Of a stretch of 64,000 nt of DNA, positions 57,035-64,000 are shown piece after piece (the stretch's first letter is position 1; each line of letters begins with the position of its first letter). The notes under the pieces were generated by a model that was given only the letters and a program-made list of their open reading frames with translations, was not told the DNA's origin and did not search any database. The DNA lies in the NCBI GenBank assembly GCA_024180945.1, contig JAKSGN010000041.1, forward strand, positions 1,550,001 through 1,614,000, read 5' to 3'. This DNA is from Macrophomina tecta (lineage: Eukaryota > Ascomycota > Dothideomycetes > Botryosphaeriales > Botryosphaeriaceae). The translations under genes were made by a program, and so were the position numbers.

Positions 57035-58932
57035 CTAATCCATAAAAGACCAGACCTTCATCCATCCAGGAGGCACGGGAAAATCCTGACCCTCAGTCTT
57101 TTCATCATCACCACGGCCATGTTCCCCATCTTCGTCACTGGTGTTATAGTCATCCTCAGTGGTATATGGCATTGAGCCAGCTGTTGTTGCGAGGTAACCC
57201 CCATAGACCGGATTCGCGGCCACATTCGCCACGATGTCTGTAGACAAGAGGAATTTAGCGATACGAACGAGGTGGCTGGAAGAATACTGATAGAATTTAC
57301 CGTCATGGGCTTTCCACTCTAGGTCTGGCTTGATCTGGTTTTCACTGCGCACAAAAGGGTTCTCCCATACGCGTACCACTCCATCACAGCCTCCTGCAAC
57401 GACATGGTAACCATCTTCTTGCACGATCAGGTCAAACTCCATCCGCTGATTTGTGTTGCTAGGACGGCCGTCAAGAGAGGCCAGCGTACGCTTATGGAAG
57501 CGGATGTCGAGAATGCTGATATAGTTCGTTTGTTTCCGAGAGATGTAAAGAAGATTTCCATCAGGGCTCCATCGCAATTGTTCGATGCCACAGCTGATGC
57601 TGGAATCGTATTCGGGGAGGTTTTCAGTCATGAGCACTTCACCTTCGCCGTAGTCTTCGTAGAAACCAAGCTTGCCCGAGGTGGTTCCAGCTGCAAGCAG
57701 ACCATCGTGACGATAATCAAACGACATGATATATCCGCTTAGGGCATACGGGTCCAGTCTGTTCTTCCGCTTAGCCATGCGATGAGTTCTCAGGCAGGCG
57801 AGAGGGTTCCGCCGGTTGATGTCAAAAACCGCGAGGGTATTCAGCCCACCGCAGATGAAGTGTAAACCATCGGGTGTGAATTTCATAGAAACAACCGGAA
57901 TGTACTGCACGTCGTCGGCCTCGTACATGAGCTGGTATTGTTGGATCGGCTTTGAGGTTGAATCGTTGACATTGAAAAGGCGAAGCGGCTGGTCTTGAAG
58001 AGAAGCAACCACCTGCATGGAGTCATGGTATTCGGTATTGAATATGGGAGTGGGAGCAAAGGCGCGGATGTTGGAAGGTGCCTCACAGACGCCTACGTGG
58101 ACGTCGGACGGTTGCTCATCACGCTTATTTGTTGAACGTCCAATTATCCTGAAAAGGGAAATTGGGAAGAACTTACGAATAGTACATGCGTTCTAAGACA
58201 ATCATCTCTGGCACTTGTCAGGACGCATTTGCCGTCAGGGGACCACGTAGCCCCCTTCTGAGCAAAAGGAACCTTGCGATATCCAAGACGAAAGGGATGT
58301 GGTGCAGCTGCCCACTGAAGACCAGGTGGCATCCCAGTAGTCCTGGCTTCTGCCTTTTCATCCTCTGCGATGTTGCTAGAGCGCGCAATACAAGGCGTTT
58401 CGGTGCTCAACGATTGTGGTGCCTCCTTGGCTTCCGAATCTCTGAAGGCGGACGTTGTGACAGTCGCACCATCGATGACATGCACCTCCCGGCCATTGTT
58501 GCCATGACCTGGAGTGCCTAGCTCTTTGACATCGTTGGAGGGGAAACTCGTTGTCTCAAGCGCCTCACAATGTGAGCAAGTTTTGATCTCAGCCAGAAGT
58601 TCGTTGATTGGACGAGCAGGCCGCGTGCTTTCAGATGGTTTAATAGCAGCAGCAGATGTCGCAACATGAGCGTTGAGCCTGGGATTGGATTCATCTTCTC
58701 GAAGACGTCGCAATAGCATTTGCTTGCGGATTTTGAGGCCATCTTGCGGGTTAGCGGTTGCATCAAAGTCAAGCTTGCGGCGCTTGTTGACCGTCTCTTG
58801 GCTGTGCTGTGTAGATGCGTGCTCGCTTATGTCGGGGCATTCTGCATCAAAAGCCACAGCTGCGCCCATACCGGTCGCAGGGGAGGCGGAAGGCTGTGGC
58901 GTGTCGCCAGGGTCAAGGCCTTCATTGGTCAT
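57035..58932 (-). CDS. WD-repeat protein of the WRAP53/TCAB1 (Swt21) family
   Basis: Two exons: 58932-58177, and about 58124 or 58114 to 57035; about 612-615 aa. The N-terminal half is disordered and contains NKRRKLDFD, a likely nuclear signal. The propeller begins at FAQKGATWSPDGKCVLTSARDDCLRTHV and continues with LQDQPLRLFNVND, SMKFTPDGLHFICGG, CGIEQLRWSPDGNLLYISRKQ, VVAGGCDGVVRVWENP. WRAP53/TCAB1 brings Cajal-body and telomerase RNAs to their site; yeast Swt21 is linked to splicing. The donor is a clean GTAAGT, but the natural TTTTCAG acceptor leaves the wrong frame; AG sites at AATAAG or GATGAG restore it. Divergent from the SAM carrier gene (175 bp). Confidence 0.85.
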
Positions 58933-59107
58933 GGCGGGCGACCGGACGCAAGCAAGCTCTCGCGGGATGGCGCAGCGAGTGTTTGCGTTGTGGTGGAGGC
59001 CGAGTGTGCGGCGCTAATGATGACGCGCCGACCCTTATCGATAAGAGCGGAACAAACAATGGAAGCAGCTCTTGCGCCGACCTCGCAGCGGTGCGCATTA
59101 CAAACAA
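58933..59107. promoter_or_regulatory. Shared upstream region of the WD gene and SAM carrier
   Basis: Only 175 bp between the divergent start codons; both promoters must overlap. Confidence 0.6.
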
Positions 59108-60102
59108 ATGCCCTCCCCAACCCAGAGCTCGAAGCGCGTTGAGTCGCCCTTTGTGCGCTCTTTGCTGGTAATTGCACAACCGTCCACCCGAGCACAGCGA
59201 GCCCTCTCTCCGTCTTCAGTGAGATCGTCCTGACGTTCTTGACTCATCTCCAGGCCGGGGCCGTGGCCGGCACCACTGTCGACCTCTCGCTTTTCCCGCT
59301 CGACACCCTCAAGACGCGCCTGCAAGCCAGCGAGGGCTTCATAGCCTCTGGTGGCTTCCGCGGCATCTACCGCGGCATTGGCTCGACAGTCGTAGGCTCC
59401 GCCCCAGGCGCCGCCCTCTTCTTTGTCACCTATGACAGCGCCAAGCGTGCCCTCGCAAACCGTACCCGCACCGAGACCCTACATACTGCCGACGGCACCA
59501 AGGTGACACCTCCCGCTACCAGCGTCGGCTGGAATGAGCCGCTCAACCACATGGCCGCCGCTAGTCTCGGCGAAGTGGCAGCCTGTGCTGTTCGCGTTCC
59601 CACCGAAGTCGTCAAGCAGCGTGCCCAGGCATTGCAGCATCCTTCTTCGCTGGCCGCCTTGCAGCATATTCTAGGCCAACGCCGGTCGCACGGTCTGGCG
59701 CATGTTTGGAAGGAGCTGTACCGCGGTTGGGGCATTACAATCATGCGCGAGGTTCCGTTCACGGTAATACAGTTCCCGCTGTGGGAGGGCATGAAGGAGT
59801 GGAGTAAGAGGACGAATGGCAAGGACAGTGTCACGGCTCTTGAGGGCGCCATCTTCGGCTCTATTGCAGGTGCCGTGGCCGCTGGTGTTACAACGCCTTT
59901 GGACGTGTTGAAGACGCGCATGATGCTTTCAACACAACGCCAGAAGGTGGTACCCCTGCTCACTTCGATATTGAAGGAGAGTGGCCCATCGGCTATCTTC
60001 GCTGGCATTGGCCCTAGAGTTTTTTGGATCAGTGCAGGCGGGGCGATCTTCTTGGGGAGCTATCAGTGGACCATCAACGCTCTAGGCGGGGCAGCAAGCT
60101 AG
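59108..60102 (+). CDS. PET8: Mitochondrial S-adenosylmethionine carrier
   Basis: Exons 59108-59167 and 59254-60102 (86-nt intron) give 302 aa. The main exon has no usable ATG; the 60-nt first exon gives MPSPTQSSKRVESPFVRSLL in frame. Three mitochondrial-carrier repeats are visible: PLDTLKTRLQ, PTEVVKQRAQ and PLDVLKTRMM, each at the start of an odd-numbered helix pair. GGFRGIYRGIGSTVVGSAPGA and LYRGWGITIMREVPFTVIQFP fit the SAM carrier (Pet8/SLC25A26) better than other carriers. It exchanges cytosolic SAM for S-adenosylhomocysteine across the inner membrane, supplying mitochondrial methylation and lipoate or biotin synthesis. Confidence 0.92.
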
Positions 60103-60463
60103 TGTGTATGCAGTGTAAGAATAGCATGTAAATGGCGTTGGCGATGCGCATATAGATTTCAAACGATGGATCTACTCAATTCAAGAACGAGCAACCGGCT
60201 AAATTCATATCCTCGGCGATCCCCAGGGTTTCCAGTCACAGGTAGTATGCGTCGGCTCGATAACTTGCCGGTGCTTGCGCTCCGAACGGAGGGGTAAGAA
60301 TACTTTTCTTTCTCAGAGAGGAGATATTTTCGTGAAAAAATACAGAGTACACATGTCGAATTCAGACGCTTTGGTATGCTGTAGGTGCCGAACGCCGGGC
60401 CTCCAATGAAACGTCTCGAGGTATTTTTAATTATTACATGAAATATAGAGAGCAAAGCCGAGT
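60103..60463. other. Convergent 3' intergenic
   Basis: Between the SAM carrier (plus) and HSP10 (minus); no gene seen. Confidence 0.6.
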
Positions 60464-60956
60464 TTACTCGTTGATCTTGGCAAGAATCCTGCAGGGTGTC
60501 AGATGGACGAATCGCGCTGTACTTTGGATACTTGTACATACTCAGACTCCCGGAAGAGGGAGAAGTCATCCTCGTTGACCTTGATGGGGGTGCCGCCGTA
60601 CTGCACGACGCATCAGTTGACATTCGAGCCGTACTGGGAAGCTCAATTACAGCCACATACCTGAGGAATGAGGACTTTGTCGCCGGGCTGGACGCTGGGA
60701 GTTATCCTCTTGCCGTCCTTGTCAAGAGCGCCGGGGCCGACCGCAAGGACCTTGGCCTCGTTCAGGTCCTTGACGGTGCTCTCGGGAAGTATGATGCCAG
60801 AGGCAGTCTTGGCCTCGGCCTTTATCCGCTGGACCAGGATGCGGTCGAGGAGGGGGGCAATGGCCTTAACAGACTTGATCGCGGTCGACTGGAGAGCTGA
60901 TCAGCAGCTGTCGCGACGGGGAAGCTCGCTGCAGCATGGGAACAGCAACGTACCAT
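60464..60956 (-). CDS. HSP10: Mitochondrial co-chaperonin Hsp10
   Basis: Four coding exons: 60956-60954 (the ATG alone), 60888-60661, 60600-60542 and 60488-60464; introns 65, 60 and 53 nt with good GT/CAG ends; total 104 aa, the family length. Hsp10 caps the Hsp60 chaperonin in the matrix. Landmarks: APLLDRILVQRIK, the mobile loop KTASGIILPE, NEAKVLAVGPG, and YGGTPIKVNEDDF then LAKINE at the end. The N-terminal SVKAIAPLLDRI matches other fungal Hsp10 proteins. The start codon is separated from codon 2 by an intron, an unusual arrangement; see findings. Divergent from the TilS gene with 298 bp between start codons. Confidence 0.93.
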
Positions 60957-61254
60957 TGTGGCGAGAGGCGAGCGGAGAAGCGAGATGCTGGGGTTCGGAG
61001 AAGAATGCGTGCGACGGAGAAAAGCTGAGGGAGAGAATGGGCGTGGTGAAGAAGACGAATGAAGCCAAAAGTTCCAAAGTCTTCTCGAAGAACGCGGCGT
61101 CCGTGCGTGAGCTGGCCGTCACCCAGACCTCGGAAAACGCGACACCACCGCCGCCGACTCCCATTGCGCGACCCGTGATACGCCGCCGGCCCGATAGAGC
61201 CCGCTTTACAACTATCCACCCCCGCCAGGACCGCTGCCCCAAACCCGCAATGTG
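60957..61254. promoter_or_regulatory. Shared upstream region of HSP10 and TilS
   Basis: 298 bp between divergent start codons of two mitochondrial-function genes. I did not find a convincing heat-shock element (three inverted nGAAn units) by eye. Confidence 0.5.
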
Positions 61255-63350
61255 ATGTTCGCTCCAACGAGCCGCCTGCTTGCCGCCCTGCCTGTCAGTG
61301 TCGCCGAGTTTCGCGACTCTTTGGCTTCCATATGGCTTCCCCGCGTCCGCGTCCGAAGCCCGCGTTTGGGTGAGTGTCGGAGCGCGTCCTATGGCGCGTG
61401 CATACCATCCATTGCTCCCCCGTGCTTCTTTCCAACCATATTTTGGACGTTTGTGCTCCCTCTTCTCGGAGCTCTTTCATTGTCAATACGCTTACGTCAT
61501 TCGCCAACCATCACATGAGCCGTCATAGCTGACTTGTAACCCCAGGCCTTGCCATCAGTGGAGGCGTGGATTCCATGGCACTGGCGACCCTCTGTGCGGA
61601 TTTATCGGATGAGATTAACGGGAGTTACGATGACACCGAAGTCTTCACTGCTTTCATAGTCGACCATCAGCTCCGCCAAGGCAGCAGCGAGGAGGCACTA
61701 GAGGTTCAAGAGCACCTCTACAAGTTAGGCATTGCATCCGAAGTACTTCAGATCCAATGGCCTGGGGACACAGACGCCAAATCTCTCACCAATCTCGAGA
61801 CTTTGGCACGAAGGCTCAGGTTCCGTCTCCTCGGCCAGGCATGTCGCGACCACGGAATTGAGTCTCTCTTGCTGGCCCATCACAGCGATGACCAAGCTGA
61901 GACTGTGCTTATGAGGCTCATCGAAGGCCACAGAGGCATGGGTCTTCGCGGAATGAGGCCAGCTGGTGATATCCCGGAGTGCTTCGGCATGCATGGCGTA
62001 CATCAAAGCCACGCCGAGTGGATCGACAGCGGCGTGTCGAGTTCTCCAATAAAAAGGCAGCGGGCGGTGGATGTGGAGTATTGGGGGATCCAGGTATTGC
62101 GCCCGTTGCTTCCCTTTAGCAAAGCCCGATTGACTGCTACCTGCGAAGCTTCGGGGACTCAGTGGGTTGAGGATGAGACAAACAAGGATCCCACCTTGAC
62201 TATGCGCAATACCATCAGGTATTTATATAATACATACAGGTTGCCTGCAGCGATTAGCAAGCCAGCATTGCTGCAGACGACTCAACGAACAGCCGACAAA
62301 ATCCGGCAACGTGAGAAGGAAGTCAATAGTCTACTGGATCAGCTCGACGCCGTCTTGGATTTACGCTCCGGAGAACTTGCCATTCGCTTTCCTCGTAACT
62401 TCTACCCGCCGTCACAAATGGGCGGCGTGAGACTCTACACGCAATCTGTGGGGGATGCCGATGATACGATCTTCTTCCAACCTAACGTCAAGCAATTCGA
62501 TGTCGCAGAAGGAAAGATCGTTGCCGCAATGCTCATCCGACGCCTCGTCAACCTCGTAACCCCTCGCGAAAATGTCGACCTTTCCTCCCTCGAGACGGCC
62601 GTCCGCCACCTATTTCCCCGCCTCTACATCCTCAGTCCTCTGGACGACATCCCCGATCGCGTCCCCACCTCCTTCACCGCCGCTGGTGTCCTCTTCGAGC
62701 GCGTCCAGACACCGGACGACTATTTCCCATACTACACGTGGATGCTCAGTCGGCAGCCCTATCACCGCGATGAGCAGCCCACCATAACCATCCCACCTAC
62801 CGGCTCCTCCATCGACTCCACGCCGACAACATCACGAGCAGCTCCCACCAATTTCACTGCCAACCTCCAGGCCTTCAACCTCTTCGACGGCCGTTGGTGG
62901 CTTCGCATTGACAACCCTTCACCCACCACGCCTCTCACCGTCCGCCCTTTCCGCCAAACGGATCTCAAACCTGTCCGCGCCTGCCTCAGCGGCATCATGC
63001 GCGAGCGCTTCGAGGCACTGCGCATCGATGCCGCGAAGAACAAGGCGCGCTTCACGCTTCCCGTCATCACCGCCCCGTGCGCCGATGGCGGGGACGAGGT
63101 CGTAGCGGTGCCGACGTTCGGCGTCAAGGTCAACGAGGGTAAGCGCGCGGCAGCGTGGAGAGATCTGAGGTGGGAGGTGAGATATAAGAAGCTGGATGCG
63201 GCCGTGGTGGTGCGGGATGCGTGGGATGAGTATCCAGCTGCGGAGGAGAGGAGAGAGAGGGAAGATGAAGAGGCGAGGAGGCGGGAGGCGGAGGGCGACG
63301 TGGATGAGGATGTGCCATTTGTGACTGATGAACATGGAGAGGGAGGTTAG
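61255..63350 (+). CDS. tRNA(Ile)-lysidine synthetase, TilS/MesJ type
   Basis: Exons 61255-61369 and 61546-63350 (176-nt intron, GTGAGT..GCTGAC..CCCCAG) give 639 aa. The splice restores LGLAISGGVDSMAL, the ATP-pyrophosphatase P-loop (SGGVDS at about 43-48). Further motifs: FIVDHQLRQGSSEEA, NLETLARRLRFRLL, LLLAHHSDDQAETVLMRL, and later RPLLPFSKARL, WVEDETNKDP, MRNTIRYL. TilS replaces C34 of an isoleucine tRNA by lysidine; in fungi the nuclear copy serves the mitochondrial tRNA. The C-terminal 250 aa are extended and less conserved, ending in an acidic EEARRREAEGDVDEDV tail. The first about 38 residues (Arg/Leu/Ser-rich) may be a mitochondrial presequence. Confidence 0.9.
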
Positions 63351-64000
63351 GGGGACTTGAGGTGATGACTGAGCGTTTCCATGGTTTGTGGTTGTCTTGA
63401 CTCGGATGTGATACGCTTCCGCGCGTGGGGAAGGTGCTCGCGATGGTTTGTGGCGCGCATGGCTCACGACTTGGTCTATGGTTCGTATGATATTCATCCG
63501 CCGTGAGAGATATCCCATGGTTTGTTTGGGCTTCTTGGTCAAAAACTAAAAAGCAAGCAGAAATATATTTCGTAGAATTGTATCTTGCGTCTTGCTTCTG
63601 CGATGCGCGATGCAGTGATTCTTCACACTATTACATAATTAGGTAGCGAAACTAGCTTCTATCGAGTCGATAGTGCTCCTGATAGATAATTGCGGCGATC
63701 GTTAGGAGTGTCCAAAAAAACTATAGTCCATGCTGTCTGAACGCTCACGCTACTCTACCCTATGTCAGAGATGGCGTTTTGCGCAGTGTAACCATACCAG
63801 AATCGCACGAAGTTGCGAGGCACCAGACCAGATATTTCCCTCACACTTGACCATTATTGCATGAAACCTTCTGACAGAAATAATCGACATCTGAGTATTG
63901 CTGAAAGCCAGATAAAAGCCAGGCCCAACAAGCCACTCAAGCCTTGCCAGTCAAGAGGCGCGCTCCACATCAGAAGGCTGGAGCGCAGGCGGTAAGTAGC
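63351..64000. other. Intergenic to the window end, no gene seen
   Basis: AT-richer than the TilS gene; one 60-codon frame at 63813-63995 without motif. Nothing else recognised. Confidence 0.55.

Overview
The window is nuclear DNA of a filamentous ascomycete (Pezizomycotina). Most genes carry short introns (46-90 nt, with GTRNGT-type donors, CTGAC/CTAAC-like branch sites and YAG acceptors). The gene content also fits: a HET-domain protein, a C2H2/Zn2Cys6 hybrid regulator, GPI-anchored wall proteins, a NmrA-like reductase and small secreted cysteine-rich proteins. The style of the secreted and repeat proteins suggests Dothideomycetes, but the species cannot be named from sequence alone. Exon joins given below were read by eye. 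For the complete genes with resolved splice sites the summed exon lengths are multiples of three, which supports the joins.

Left part (1-17 kb) is gene-poor and accessory in character. It holds the 5' end of a secreted kelch-repeat protein, a GPI-anchored protein with five tandem repeats of about 60 residues, a 78-residue secreted six-cysteine protein, a hotdog thioesterase, the hybrid zinc-finger factor and one small conserved protein. Between them lie four copies plus fragments of a ~133-bp terminal-inverted-repeat element. Decayed remnants of three oxidative or detoxification enzymes are also present: a GFA/CENP-V family protein, a medium-chain dehydrogenase (MDR) and a short-chain dehydrogenase (SDR).

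Middle (17-44 kb) alternates conserved housekeeping genes with accessory ones. PRMT5 and PRP43 are divergent. A HET-domain gene, sulfite oxidase, a NmrA-like reductase and a GPI-anchored GH79 glycosidase follow. MON2 and a Mms2-type ubiquitin E2 variant are again divergent.

Right part (44-64 kb) holds a Cup1-like LYR protein, a BTB protein, a decayed transcription-factor fragment, a secreted SMP-30-like beta-propeller, a five-exon HEI10-type RING protein divergent from FAM50/XAP5, and a TTC1-like TPR protein. A WRAP53/Swt21-like WD protein is divergent from the mitochondrial S-adenosylmethionine carrier, and HSP10 is divergent from a TilS-type tRNA-Ile lysidine synthetase. Mitochondrial functions (LYR protein, SAM carrier, HSP10, TilS) are common in the last 20 kb. 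Five divergent pairs share spacers of 175-454 bp.

I saw no CRISPR arrays, rRNA or convincing tRNA genes. The most unusual observations are the TIR element family, the cluster of dead enzyme genes at 13.5-17 kb, an HSP10 gene whose start codon is alone on its exon, and a 321-nt in-frame, stop-free intron with a CT microsatellite in the sulfite oxidase gene.
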